Origin: Nilaparvata lugens
Taxonomy: Eukaryota > Arthropoda > Insecta > Hemiptera > Delphacidae
Direction: 5' to 3'
DNA length: 64,000 nucleotides
Assembly (NCBI RefSeq): GCF_014356525.2
Contig: NC_052508.1
Location: forward strand, 56,182,497-56,246,496
Shown: positions 33,888 through 48,800 of the stretch, in pieces
Layout: the number at the start of each line of letters is the position of its first letter
How positions within the stretch are numbered: position 1 is the first letter of the stretch
Made by a program: the position numbers and the translations under genes
The notes under the pieces: model-generated
Database searches by the model: none
Told to the model about the DNA's origin: nothing
The model's input: the letters and a program-made list of their open reading frames with translations, nothing else

Positions 33888-36800
33888 CTGAAAAGGATGT
33901 ACGAAATTGTTTCAGATCGCGTGAGGATTGTGCCAACTGCAAACCATGTGGTTCAAACTCGCTCATCACCAAAAGTTTTTGAACAGGTCACTCATCCCAT
34001 GTTAAACTGTCGGTCCCGCTGATGTATGACAGTTGTAAGGCCCATTGACGGTTTAAATTGTATATTCAGGTGAGGTGGAACTTCCGTCAGGAACTCCCCA
34101 CCAATAAAATCCATACGAATATTATTATTATTATTATGTGAATTTTAAAGCTTTACAATGTTTTGCAGTTCTCTCACAAAGTAGCATTTTTTTCGTTATT
34201 TGTAAGAATTGTACAAGCTTCACTTTTTCAAATTGTACGTTCTGCAGACAATGTTAATCTGAAACCCTTATTCAAAACGATTTCGATTTCAATCTTAGCC
34301 AAGTTAGAACTTCAGTGAGTCATGTTGAACTGAAATCTGTATTCAAAAATCGTTGACTTGACTCACTGATATAACTTAACTGAGTTTGAACTTGAAATAG
34401 TTTTGAATAGGGGTCTTTGGATTAACATTGTTTGCGGTACGTACAATTTTAAGAAGTGCAGTTCGCACAATTTTCGGAAAAAGTTTTACAATGCAGTGCT
34501 CCACAAAATCCTAGCGGCTCCATGTCAGAAAACAATATGAATGTCTTTGATCTGTTTCTATTTATGATGACTGTAGATTTAATTCAAGTAAGGCATTTTA
34601 CTTTCTTTTATTATTTGTAGAATTGCTTTTTCATGACTGTAAAATTCGATTTCAATTTGGATAAAAATAGATTCTACACCTCCAGCAAGGATACAGTGAT
34701 AGATTAATGATTTGAGCTCATTTTCCTCTGTAGTGCTCTACGTTTGTTTAGCCCAGTTGGCTCTGTGAGTGCGGAATATTACTAGTAAATCAAACTCTAA
34801 TTACTAATCATTACTAATTCGGTGCTAATTCGGTGCTAATTCGGTTACTAGTTCCCATTCACTAAATAATTATTTTATTAAGTTGATTTTCAATAACTTA
34901 TTACCAGATTGAAACATAGGATCAGACCGTGCTTTGAAATAAGTAGGCCTACTGCTTGCTTGTATTTTATTGACAGAGCGGTGACTGAAGAAATTGGAGG
35001 ACGGGAATGTATTTGTTGAAAAATGATTATTCTCAAGTGAATAAGCATATCAATTAGTGTAGAATAAGTTATAGCTTTTTGAAACTGAGGCAAATGATGA
35101 CATTCTCACATCGTTGGTAAAAAACATCATACCCTCTGTATGACGCTAACACAGTTCAGTATTCGCTTTATGAACTCCACCAAGGTTTTCTTAATTTAAA
35201 ACATGAGAAAGGCATGTGAACAAACTAAGCATGCAAATTGATTCAAGCTATGTCACTACTGTGCTGTATAATAATTATGGCGTGTGGTGCTGAAGTTAAC
35301 GAGCACTCTATCTCAGTCATGGCGAAATGGCCTCAATTTAAAAGCAGGACTATTCAAACCTCAATCTCGGGTCGCAGTATTGACTTTTGAAAAGGGTGAA
35401 GTGCCCCGTATAATTGTCATTCATAAACAAGTCCACAGTTTACATTGTTATGCAAATGAACTTGCTCTTTAAATAAGAATATAATTGACCATTGAAATTG
35501 TATTTTCTTGTTCTCCTATAGTTTTCATTCTTAGATTGCATTCCTGGTCTTACAGCAGTTGTGGCAAAACACACAATTAATGAATCAAACATTGAGAGTT
35601 TCTTATTTTCTATATTTACTATAGATACACTATTCAATTCACAATCACGACGTGATGTACTTCAGGGGCCTGTTTAATGAAATCCTTGTAATACAGAGCC
35701 TGTATTACAGGACTTATAAATTAAAATTTACAATCCTGTAAAATTATGTTTCATAAAAATAATTCTACACTTGTAAAATCAACTGTAATATTTGCCTGTA
35801 TTACAGTTCCTTTATTTTGAATTGATGTTTTCATTGGCCAGCGAGCCTAATATAATATTTGAACAAAATGCTACTTAACATGTTTTGGTGGAAAATCCAC
35901 ATTGTCAAATTTCTGACGATGGACAGATTGCATTCATGCTGGAAAATAACTTTGTTAATGATAAATAGTTGGGAAATTATAATAACTAGGTCTACTTAAC
36001 TTTCATAACTTATTATAATAGTTATGTGAGTAGTAATGTTTCAAAAAAGTTAATTATCGAATGTTAATAATTAAATTAACGACATTAAAATTGTTTGATA
36101 AAAAACATTATGGACGTACATTTTTTGAATATTTCCAATAACGCTTTATTGAGGAAAGCTTGATCTAAACCGTTCATAATATTGATAAGTTTCCTGCATC
36201 ATATTGTAAGAAGTTCTGTCATTGTAAATTCTTGGCCTACGAATAATAACATAGTCATCTTTACCAGAACTAGAACTACTACCTTCATCCATTTTAACAT
36301 GTTGCCCTCTCAACAAAATGTCGCTTTTCAAGATTCTACCTATACTTGTAAAAGTTTTAGGATGGTCTAAACTATGATAAAATATTCAACATCTTACAGG
36401 TCCAGTAATATAGGAAGTTTCTTTTTATGAAACAGAACTATGATAAAGTTCTGTATTATTTACTTGTAATACAGGCAAATGTCTTGTAAATTGTTCTACA
36501 GGGAAAATTGTTGATGAAACACAAACTTCTAAATTTTACCTGTAGTACAGGACTTGTAACTTTTATGAAACAGGCCCCAGAAGTCATATCATTCCTATAA
36601 TCCCAGTTAAAGCAAAGTAAACGCTCATTCCACATTCAATTTCAGCAAAATTTGAAAGTAAATAATCAAAGCTTCGAGTTTATCACAAAAGGTGGAACCT
36701 AGATTACCTTTAAATCTCAATTATATCGTTCAAAGAACTTGTTTATTAGTATATCATTTTCTTTACCGTTGTTTGTTTAGATGAGATGTATTGTGCTTAG

Positions 36801-39800
36801 AGAGAAGTGTTTTAAAGAAATATAGTTAGAGTTTGGGCTAGTCAGTGCTATTCAAGCTTTTTGGTTTATAAGTGAACTGTTAAGCTGGTAAAATTTGGTA
36901 ATCTTCGATAAGTTTTGGTAAGCTGGTTGGACAAAGCAATTCTAACTGAGTTTTAATATTGAAGAGACAATTGAAGAGTAGCGTAAATTCCTAAAACGTG
37001 ATCTGTTATCAATCATATACTTGATCTTTGAGTTAATAATGATTTAAACGTCAAGTTTTATCAGAGTAGAAGACTTATAACACATTATCAAGTGTTTTTT
37101 ACATATTATATAAATTTGAGAGACAATTTCTCGAGTAGAATCTGAATTGATTTCATCGTTGGGAAGTTTCATTGCCGGGTTAGTTGAAATTGTGAATGGA
37201 GGGCAGATAGTTGTAGGTCTCGCGTTAATTAACTCAGCATCCATCTAATCTTGCGAACCAAATAATCAATCACCAAAGAGGTTGATTGGCCACAAGTCTC
37301 TCCATGATGATAGTGTCCCCTCTACAACTAGGTGTCCTAATCAACTAATTGCTTTTCATTAAGTGAATTACATCAAAGCGCATGAGCGCTTAAATCAAAT
37401 AGCTAATATCTAATGTTGCGTTTATGGCTTACTCAAAAATGAATATGATGAGTCTATAGGATGTTTCGATATCTATTTTATTGAAAAATGCTAGTTTTCT
37501 CTCACTTTCTTTTGAAGGGAATTCGTTCTTTTCATGGAAAATTTATATTTTTCAGAATATGGTTATTGATAATTATTCAAAAATGGAGAATAATTCATGG
37601 ATAATGGAATTGTTGGTTGTTGATCAGTACAAAGAAATAGTGATGAATGAGAAAACGTATTTGAAGGAAAAGTTATATTCTTATGATAACTTCAAATTGT
37701 TCCTACATCCATTTCATTCCCAAAATATTAATTTTCTCCCTCTTTTTGTATCTTTTTTTGTGTGGAATAGGTTTTCTCATAGAAGACTTATGTTTTCTAA
37801 GCGTGAGTTATCAATAAGAATTCCACAATGGGAAATATGCACAGTAGAAATATGGACTAACAATTGGTTATTGATCAGTAAAATAAAATAGTGATGAATA
37901 CAAAACTTATTTTGAAGAAAAAATATAATCTTAAAATAGGTATTTCACGATAGGATACTTTTGTAGTATGTCTTACGCTAATCTGTTGATGGGAAATGCT
38001 CATGCTCAGTTGTAGCCTGAATTTGAAAAAGACAAATCTTTAAATAAGTTATTCAATGTGAATCAAGTACAGAAAAATATATATGAACACGATGAGGAAT
38101 TTCAGTCATAACCTGATAATTTATTGATTGTTAACTCATAATCATGCTGATAGAATTACAAACAACCCAGTTCCATCATCTCTATCAAGATATAATTTTT
38201 ATGCGTTAAAGAGAACTGGAAAAAGATGATAGAAATTTACCACTTTATATCAATTTAGTGATACTCTGAGTAGCGATATTATATGTATAATATTATGTGT
38301 GGTAATCTGGAAATGGATGAGATGGAATGAAAAGGTACCTGAAGACTCCAAGAATAGAAAACAGAAAATAGAACTCCGACCGGAGTTAGTGAGTTTCCTA
38401 CAAGTAAGTGATCGATTGACACTCTCGTCCACAAACTTTTTATGCTCGTCTTTCTGCGAGACCGGAAAATCCAAGCTGAAAAAGAAATGCAGTGAAGCTT
38501 TGAAAGCAGAAACGCAAAAATATTGTGTTGTTTTGCTCACCCGAAATGTCTTTTCTTCTGTTGGTGTTGCGAGAGTTGCCGTGGACTACAAAAGGATCGA
38601 TCGCAGACGTTACAGGTGAGAGACTCCTCTGAAAAAGGAAATAGGAAAATATTTCAATTTCTTTGCTTTGCCAGCTGAATATTGGAGAAAACTCTGTTCA
38701 TTCGAGATATAATGATTCAGCTCTCGTGAACAACAAAATGACTGTGAACAATCGGTTCGAATACTGAGAATTGTTTCTTTGACGTTAGTATCTTATTGAA
38801 CGGATGAATTTTTAAATAGTTTGGTTATTGACAGTTTCACATCATATCCGTACACGATTTTCATTGTCCATGTCTATGTTTTCATAAAATTCTATGTAAC
38901 TTTCCACCTTAGAGTAATATGTCAGTAAAAATAAGAAACGCAATATGCCATGGGTGGCAGAATAATACATGCTATCTTCCCTTTATGATCAAGCCCAGAA
39001 AAAAGTTCTAAGGGGGAAAAACAGTATTGAAATTCAATCATTACTTGTCATTATTCTCAGTTTACCATCTAATGAGTGAAGTATTGAGATAAGGACTTTA
39101 TTATGTAATTCCATCCATCAATAATGATTGTAGTATAGTTAAGTGTACTTAGAATATCGTCTAGTATGACAGTTCTCAAATCATTATAAATCGAATTACA
39201 ACCATCGTCTTATAAGTCAAATCACAATTATTGTCGATCTTAAACTCTCTGTTCGTTCAAAGATAATGGTATGCATATAGATATGGATAGATTGACGGTT
39301 AATCTGATTACATTGTTTATGGATTCGATGAAGATCTAAAATTGAGAAAGGAATAGCACAAGGTTATCTTTCTCTCCCTATCATTTTGATGATGTACTTA
39401 TTGTATGAATCAATTAAGAATAAGTCAATCAAAAAAGAATGAAGAATGAATATACTTGTAGAAATCATGATTAAATTAAAGTGAATTAGGAATTGAATGA
39501 CAATGAGCTGGGCACAATATACAAGTACTATACCGATACTTGATAATCACAAACTATATGTTCCCAAATTTACTCATTATTAAGAAGAATAAAATAAAAT
39601 AAAACTAATATTCTACTGATTAGAAGGAATTCTGCTAATATAGTAGAAGGTTTCAAGGCTCAATGAGTCCACTAGAATATTTTGCAAGATATGTAGGGTT
39701 TGACTTTACTGACATGTAAAGCTGCGTTTCAAATCCATCTGAAATTGAATAACTGAATTGGGAATATGTTTGATCGTTTGATTTTAAATTCCATTTGGAA

Positions 39801-42800
39801 CGAATGAGAACGCAACTTGGAATATTTATTCAGGAATTTCAATCAAAATACTCTTTGATCTACTGGTAGAGTATGACCAATCGATTTCATGTCCCAGGAG
39901 TCATTCTAAAACATATTTGGTATCAAATAACGTTTCAAATATACATTCAAAGTACTGTAGAATTGAGGAACATATCCTTTGAGAGGAAACACTGTACCAC
40001 TGTTGACCTATAGGAATATAATGAGAAGTGTTTTTGAAAACAGTAATATAGTTGTATAAAATGATGGTAGATTAAACAGATGAAGTGGGAAAATGATACT
40101 TCCCGAAGTAATAAGGCATTTTGTTAGTGATCTCATTCCAATACAATATCATGAATAGAAATACAATTCCACAATCCTCATTCCACATTGGGAATCAATA
40201 TGATATGCCCACTCTGCAATAATGTATATCTGAGACTGAATAATGTAGAAGAGAGTTGATTAGCCATTTCATAAAATCACTTCACTTATATGGGCTACTT
40301 TATTCAAATTAATAAAAACAATATAACAATTTGTAGTATCCTTTATTAGAAACTTTAAAATATTTTAACGACTAGTTAGAGCTTGAAAATGACCTATGAT
40401 CGAAACAAGGCGTTAAAATATTATAAAGTTTTCAATAAAGGGTACTACCAGTTGTTATATTGTTTTTATTAATTTGTTGAATAGAGGTATCTTCCACTAC
40501 TAATGAATTGAGAAATAATGAACACAATAATAATTTTTTGTGTAGTTGAGAAGTTGATATTGTGGTAATTATTCATATTGAATGAAAAAGACTAAGAAAT
40601 TGTCAAAAACCACAGATTTATTGATACTTTAGAAAGACCGGTTTCGGTTATTACACCATTTTTAGTTTATCAGAGATTGACAATGGTGTAATAACCGAAA
40701 TCGGTCTTTCTAAGTATCAATAAATCTGTGGTTTTTGACAGTTTCTTAGTCTTCTTCATTCACTTTAATAATTATAGGAAATTTGAGAACTTGATAATTA
40801 TACTCTTTCGTAGATATATTATATTAGGAAGAACTAAATTGGAACACAGATCTTGTTGGGAAGAGACTATCATTTTTTATAAAAATGATTTTTTCAAGGA
40901 AAGTAGGCTAACACGTGTCTGATGGGAATCCGCTTGAGCGAGGATTGAATAGATCACGCAGTGTTGTTATATCCAACTTTTTGACCTCGGTTTCAGAGGC
41001 TAATGCTTCAGGAAGTTAAAACAGAACACGTGCCAACGTTTGTATGGCAAAAGTTGCTCATCCTCTCTGTTTGACGGGGAATCAGTTGTAAAATCAGAAG
41101 TTACATCGTAAAACGTTTCTCCTTTCAGGAGTCGCAATCCTTGAATCCTGGCTGGAAAGCCTGATGCAAATTGATTGGGAAAACGTAGATGTGCGTTGCG
41201 GATGAGAGGAATATAGCAGAGAGGGATTTATTTTTTGAACTCTGTTCGTTACGAAGGCTGCGTTAACTCAGCCTGTGTTACTTTATTGCGAGCGTCGCTC
41301 TGTCTCCATCATGCAAATACTGAGATTGAGTTTCAACGAGCTGAATATCAAGTTATTTGCATGATTTTCCATTCACACGAAATCTGACACTAGTATGTTA
41401 CAAACATGCAAGAGCGTATTTTTCTCATCTCATCCTACAAACTGAGCAGAATGTTTAGAGTCTCGTATGTATTTTGGATAGCAGCAATCCAAGATAATGG
41501 TTGTTGAATCAAGAATTGAGTGATCGATCTACGATCAATATCTTTCTGACAAAATTACCATCATATTATATTGATAGATTTATTGATAGATAAAGGATAT
41601 TATTAATATAATTACATTACACTTTGATGTGGCATATACTGCGGGAGCGTTCCTACCTTGATGCAGTTTCATATGACCAACAAGTAAAATATACAAATTT
41701 GATTATCATTCCAATCGTCCCTAAGTGGTGACTCCGTTACAAAAATCCGAATTTGAAATTATCAGTTTTTAAGAAAGCTGAGAAAGAATAGAAAAACGCT
41801 GGACAATGTCAATTTCGTCAGTAATTCTAGTGGAAAAATCTCCCCTAGCTGCACCTCTTTACCAAAATCTATAGTTTTCTGTCAATTTCTTCTCGAAAGG
41901 AGAGAGAAACGAGTAAAAAACACCGATTCCAAGAAGTATTTCTAAGCTCTTCCAAAACGTCAAAGCTTTTTCAATAAAATTTCCAATTGCTCTATAAATA
42001 ATTCCAATTGATCTATTATTTCTGATGATGTACTTGTTTTATGAATTAATAATTATAGAATCAATAGAGAATCAATCCACTAAAACTAAACCTGCATTTT
42101 TAATCACAAACTATCGAGCTACAGTGACTGTTTCTATGATCTCTGTATATCGATCCATACTGTGCTGAACTCTGTGAACAACATTACTAAACTCCGTTTC
42201 TGTAGGCTGGAGACCCGTCATTGGCCAAGAGCTTAGCCACGCCCTCAACCAATGGCGGACGTCTAAGTTAGCGTAGCTTTCGTCACACATCTGCGATTGG
42301 CTCATGAGAGCGTCTCACATATCGGCTAAAAACAGGACTCCAGCCAGTTCAGTTCTTTTGTTTGAAATTGAAACCATTTAACTATATCCTATTCTCATCT
42401 TCTAGGAAGAAGTATATTAACTGTCAACGTAACTATCATGGTTGAAATTTATTCCGTCATAGAAAGTCAAATGATAATCGACCGTTGCAGCAGGACCTCC
42501 TATATACTACCGGACCTGAGCCTAGAAAAAAAAATGACCGCCGTATGTGGTGGTCTTATAGAAATTCCTACTGAGAAAAAATCACTAATCAGCTGTTAGG
42601 AGAGCGTCTGAGTTCGTCAAGATCTCAGTTCGTATAGTTCCCGTTTAAAATATCATTGCAGGTCACCACATACGGCGGCCATTTTTTTTTGTAGGCGCAG
42701 GTCCGGTATATAGGAAGTCCTGGTTGCAGCAAGCAATAGTAGTATACTGAAAACAAAATTAGACCAAGGGATCTGTCATCAAACCTTACATTACATTACA

Positions 42801-45800
42801 ACTAACTTATCCATTAATTATCACACTTCGGATAATCAAACGGTAAGCTCAATAAATTTTATGAGTCATAATTAAGATTCAAGTATTCTTCACGATCCAA
42901 AAATCTCAGAATCGTGTTTCAGAACCCTCCAAAGGATCAAAATGGATGAACGTAATGAGCTGCAACGCTATTGGCAGACAATTGAATAGAAAGCGTCAAT
43001 TTCCACAAAGAAAATTTCGGTGATTGAAGAACGAAAAAGGATTGTTCGATTTTGTGATGATGATGGGGGGAGGGTGAAGTGAGCTCTTCATCTTTGAAAG
43101 AGTTGTAATGAGGCTTCCCCACTTTGTGCTGTGCAGCGCTCATCAAATCTCATTATCGACTCGTTCATTCGGTGTACAATGCAAAGAGAGCTTTTTTGCA
43201 TGAAAGGGATTCATTCCTCTATATTTTTCTTCTGAAGCGCAGAAAGAAAGAGATATATATTTGAAGAAGACATGGCAACAGAGAAATGAAAGGAATTTCA
43301 AGAAAAAGGACTAAGCATAAAAGAATGACTGCCTTCATTCAAAAATAATTATAATTCCTAGTCAGAAGCATGAAATTTATCAATCATTTCTCCATTCAAA
43401 TCAATAATAAAGCGAAAGACTGGTAATCTAATTAAGAAATAAGGCGAAAGATGGTGATTGGGATAATAGAGTGAATATAGTAGAGTTGAAACTGAAGAAG
43501 AATGAAATATGCAAAGAAAGAATTAAGTTGATAAGAAAAATTGAGGGGAAACTGAGGTAATGAGGTAGTTTCTATGGATGTTAACGAAAATTGCAGTGGA
43601 ATAATGCATATTTTCAAAAAAAGTATGAACTTGTTCAAGTAGGTTAAACAGTTTTATTTCCACGTTCACCAGGGTTATAATAAGCAATCGCATCTTGCTT
43701 CTTTCCACTCTCCTTCCACTAAGATTTCAGAGCTAGAGATATTCGCAGTGTTAAAAATAATAAGTGGAATTTATATGCGAGGATGCAGAAAGAGTATCCG
43801 AGAAAATCGCATGATAGGCTCATATAATAGAGGTGAAACATTCTATTCTCGTTTTGAGATTAATCCATAGAATTGGCAACATACGTAAATCCAAATCCTC
43901 AAATCGAAATTTTATTTACAATTCAAAGAACTTAAGGTTACCCAGTTACAGAAATATCAGTAGCAAAAGTTGAATAAACTTAGACAAAATGATATCACAA
44001 TACGATGATTTCAAGTATGAGATGAAAGGAAACAAATACAAAGTACAAAAAGAGAATAAGAAAAAATATACAATTAAGAAAACTAAGCTGAAACAAATAA
44101 ACTTGGTACAAACCAATCAACCATTACAAAAGAATAGAGTTATTCGAGACGTAAGACGAAGTTCAATAAAAACTGAAGAATGTCAGATACTAAAGAAAAC
44201 GAATTTCAAGTAAGGTCTCATCAAGTATAAGGGAAAGGTTGACGTCCTTTCTCAGGCGAGAGCTTGATAATTCACTCTCTCACTGGTCTTTTTTCATGAC
44301 TTCAATCCCTTAATTAAAATTCAGCTGATGCCTTTGCTCCGTAATCTCAGTCTTCGCCTGCCCAGAGAGGTGTGACGTAGGGTGGTGTTGAGGGAAGTCA
44401 AGGGTAGAGAGGGAAGGGTAAGGGAGGGGTGTAAGGGAGCAAGGGAGGGGGTGAGACTGTAATGGAAAAGAGTAATCGCAAACCCAAATGCCGTTCCAGG
44501 GTGAAGCTATCCCCTCTCCCCTCTCCCAGATCATTGCTAAAAAGGAAGCCAACAAATTCCCTTGGATTCTCAAGATCACCCATCCAATCTGCACTATCAA
44601 ATACGATCTCTGTAAATTATTATGGTCAAGCTTTCCTGCTCTCTGATATAGTATTTCTGTACCTGACTGTCAACTTTAGAAATTTGAGCCGTTTGCACAG
44701 TGCCAGTTTAAACTAAATTTCATTTTAAACTGGATTAAATCCGTATCAAGTCTCGTTTGTTATAATGAGTTTCATTTTGAGTTTAAGCCACCAGCTGATT
44801 AAATTCAGTTTAAGCTTTGACTGTGCAAACGGCCAAAATCAGTTGAAAATAAAACATTTTATTGTGGATAAATTGTGATGAATATTTTGTGGTTCATGTT
44901 GTGCAGTGGTGACAAAGTGATTAACTCCCGATTCTTTTGATCGACAAACATCAACCTCCAAAATTAAAAATTTTCAAATCATTATTCCTGGACCGAAAAT
45001 CAAGGGACGAAGCAGTGTGTGTTTACATAACCTTAACTTTGGACAACATAACATTTTATAAAAATTGTTGGAGAGAAATAGTACAGGCTCAGCCTAGTTT
45101 TCCCTCCAATGTCATAATTGTATTATGATTATAGTGTTTTATACAATGAATGAATGACTGATTTCATGGAAGCAATTTAATGAATTATGCTCATCATTGT
45201 TTATCATCGTTATTAAAAATAAGTCTATTGAATAATACTATTGTCTCTTCTTATTTGTCAATCAAACACAATATGATATTCCTTGCACTGAATATTCAAT
45301 ATTATACCAATTGTGATTTTTTTCACTTGATATGTTCTGACATGCTTCTGATGACAACATTTGTATTAAGTGGAAATTACAGGTATTCATATTGCAGTTA
45401 ATAATATTGGAAAGAAACTTCAATGATATTCAACTCTGGAATATGATAATAATATGAGTTTGATCATAAGATGAGTCTGAATTCAGACTGCATGTTGGAA
45501 TAGTCTAGATCAAACAGAAAAAATTAATGACTACTTTAATTATCAATAATGAAACCACAACAACATAATCAAGTAGTAGGCCTAATGTTAAATTTGAAAC
45601 TAAGAACTATGAGATGCTGGGAGATTCCCCATTATATTTATATAGTCTTTGCTTTGCCATGTGGTCTTCAAACTCATGGAATAATACACGATTTTTTTTT
45701 GAGAATGGAAAATCATGAGCTCTATGACACCGACGATTGATTGGGAGAGCCGTACGAGGGAGCAGATGTGGATGATAACTGATAGGAAGTGAAGATGAAG

Positions 45801-48800
45801 AGGAAGTATTCGCCATGCTTGATAAATGACTGCAGGATTTATTCGAGATATTGACCTGCCAAAACTGTCTGCGTTGAGCACCACATTTCTAACCCCGGAA
45901 TAAATAGCAAGTCGTATTTCCCGATAGCTTTTCTGAATTCGCAGGAGCTGGTGCAACATCTGGAGAAAAATCATGATAAGTAGAATGCAACTACAATAAC
46001 GGGAACAAGGATTTACAATGTTTCCATTCTTGGGTGGAAGACGAAAAATGTATAACCGAATTGGCACACGAATGAATAAACCACAGATGCTGCATCTTTT
46101 ATTTCGGCATCGTCCTTGGATCAATTGATGAGTTTGTGAGAGAATTGTACGGTATGTCAAACTGGAAGCAACAATTTATGTTTTCCTGAGAGAAGGTTGA
46201 AGGTTCTCTCATCTTGTTTCTTGTCTCTAAATTGCTCGTTAGAACGTTTAAAGTGGTGTTAGTAAGAGATTGGTGTGACGTTATAATCAAATAGTAGTGG
46301 ATCCAAAGAATTAACGGTCTTCTCTTAATAAAGAAATTTCATTCCGAGATTTTTTTCTAAACCTGATACCCACATAAGCTTTAAGCTCGAATAAGGATTA
46401 TTGGAAGATGGCGATACGAGATAAAAGGATCTACAGCTTCAATTGACATCTGATTCATCTTGATGCGATTTTTCATGCTCTTGAAGTATATTAGTATATT
46501 CAGAATATGAATCATAATATGGTAATTTATTTATGAATGAAATTTTACCCATTCTTGTGAGAAATCTTGTCTTATCAAACTGTTATACATTTCGTTATCA
46601 AAAGTACAAAACTCAGTATGTATGAGCACGACAACCTTGTTTATTATCATCGTGTAATTCAATTCCACAGCAACACTGAGAAATAATTTTAATTGGATCC
46701 AAAATGTCCATATTGCTCTGGACATGCTTTAAGCTGCAGGTTTACTTCTGAACTCAGTAGATTGATTAGAACGGAAATAGTAACTCATTTTATAGTATAA
46801 CAATTCCATACATATTGTGAGAATTTTGGATTGACCTAAGGGTCCCTTTTAACTAATTTTCAATAAGGAACGGACTCACCGGTTTTATTTTAAGCATTCG
46901 TCCCCGGACAGCAATCCTCCGGTAGAGCATTAGGTAGTCTTCCGTCCGCCAGCCTTCTTTCACACGCGTATTCACTAAACCGTTTAATCACTTCGATTCT
47001 CCGCACACCTTTACGATTACGAGTTCCGAGAAGTCTAGGAGAAGAGTGACAAGAACAGGCCGAGCTCCTTCTCAGTTGCCGGGAGAGAGTCCCGTTACTC
47101 TGGCAGATAACGCCGTAAGCCAATATTTCCCCAAAGTTATGGAGGTGGGGGGTAAGCACCCTCAATTGTAAAAGAGAGAACTCTCAATGTAAGAGGACTA
47201 GATAATGAACATGGAGGTAGAGGGATAATTTGAAGAACACCTTTCCGAGAGAGAGTATATAATACTAATTAAAAATATAACTTGACATACATTGACAGCT
47301 ATAATAAGGTATTGAAATGTTTTTTTTTTTATTATATTAAAGCTGTATGAATCGAGGTAATAGCTGGCTGGCATCTTATCTTATCGATATTGCTGCTCGC
47401 TACTATCAATTTGAGCTATGCCAGCCCGCTTATGAAATGTGATGTCACAATATGTATAATGGAATTCTATATGAATCATTTATCTTTTATTGATAGATAC
47501 AACATCATTCTTAACTATGAATGATTAGGAAAGGATCAAGAGGCTTAAAGCCCAAACCTGTTCCTTTCCCAAATTTGGATGGAAATTTTTCAAAAATAGG
47601 TTATGTTTATCACTTCATTAGTTTTCATACGAGAACTAGACAGTTCGAGTTCTGTTCAAATCGCACAACATAATTTTATCATACAAGAAAACAAACAATG
47701 AGTGTCGCAAAAATTTATTTCAATTCAATTTTGTATGGATATTCTCTTCTCTTCAATGTTCATATTTCACATGAGAAAAATACGAGTACGTACTTGATAC
47801 TGACCCCTGGGATGAACAAACATAAACAGAAAAACTATTTGATTTGAAGTAACTCCTCTTGAAGACTTAAAGTGAAGGTTGTAGGGTTTCAACATGAATT
47901 AAAAGTATTATGCATAGAATTGATATGAGTTGAAGTAAGTTTCTCTTGGAGGGTTGAGGTTGAGTGGTTCCCACGTCAATTTCAAATATTTCACTTAAAA
48001 CTGATCCCTTTTTAATTGTCCAACAGCGGTCATTCCACTCTCGGTTCAATTGCTGTGAGAACTCCTTCTCCACTATCATTAAATGATAAAATATTGCGAC
48101 AGAGAAGAGCGTAGAGCTCCTGAGAGGCTAAAGAGACACTGACCATATTATATATTGACCGGTCGTCACAGGCAATACTATCAAATGCTTCCCGTCCCGT
48201 CAGAGACGTCTGCATTATTTATGCATGGTCGCATTAGCTTTGACCAATAGACCGTACTGTTATCGCACCGGCTAAGGGATGGGGCATGCTGCAGTTTCCA
48301 AGCCAATGTATTTCTATTCATATAGCAGATGTTATTTAAACGTGAACTGTCCTTCTAACTGCACTCTCGACATCTCGAGTACTCCAAATAGATTAGTTCA
48401 ACGTTCCAAGTACTGACTAATTACTTATTCCTAGATGGAGAGACCTTTTGATGAATCGTACGAGTTCCACTATTAATGTAAGTGTAGACATACGCGATTT
48501 ACGTACACGATATACATACGTAAACATACACGATTATACATACTCAATTATCTGCTATGAAATTATTTCCTAGAGGACATATGTTTTTGTGAGGCTACAA
48601 TAAACGTGCTGAATTCGTGTAGAAAGTGTGTAACGTGGAATAGGATAAATTGGAGAAGAAATTGTCAAGGACGTGAAGTAGGCTACTCAGATCATTAAAT
48701 TTATTGGTATTTTATTCTCCCCATAGATGACGGCGGAATGTATTTACGCACTGTTATGAGCTTAAAAAATTTATTTTCCAGTTAAAAGATATCATTCAAT

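Noticed and set aside
33660..34022. 120-codon plus-strand frame
   Set aside because: Antisense shadow of the zinc-finger gene's last exon.
38299..38619. 106-codon plus-strand frame
   Set aside because: Antisense shadow of the finger 1 exon on the minus strand.
40388..40435. Hammerhead-like motif in the 40.3-kb PLE remnant
   Set aside because: The core is CUUGAAAA instead of CUGANGA and stem II does not pair, so it is not listed as a functional motif.
45600..46160. 186-codon minus-strand frame treated as a full gene
   Set aside because: No domain, uneven composition and no flanking signals; only a short internal piece is kept as a weak exon candidate.
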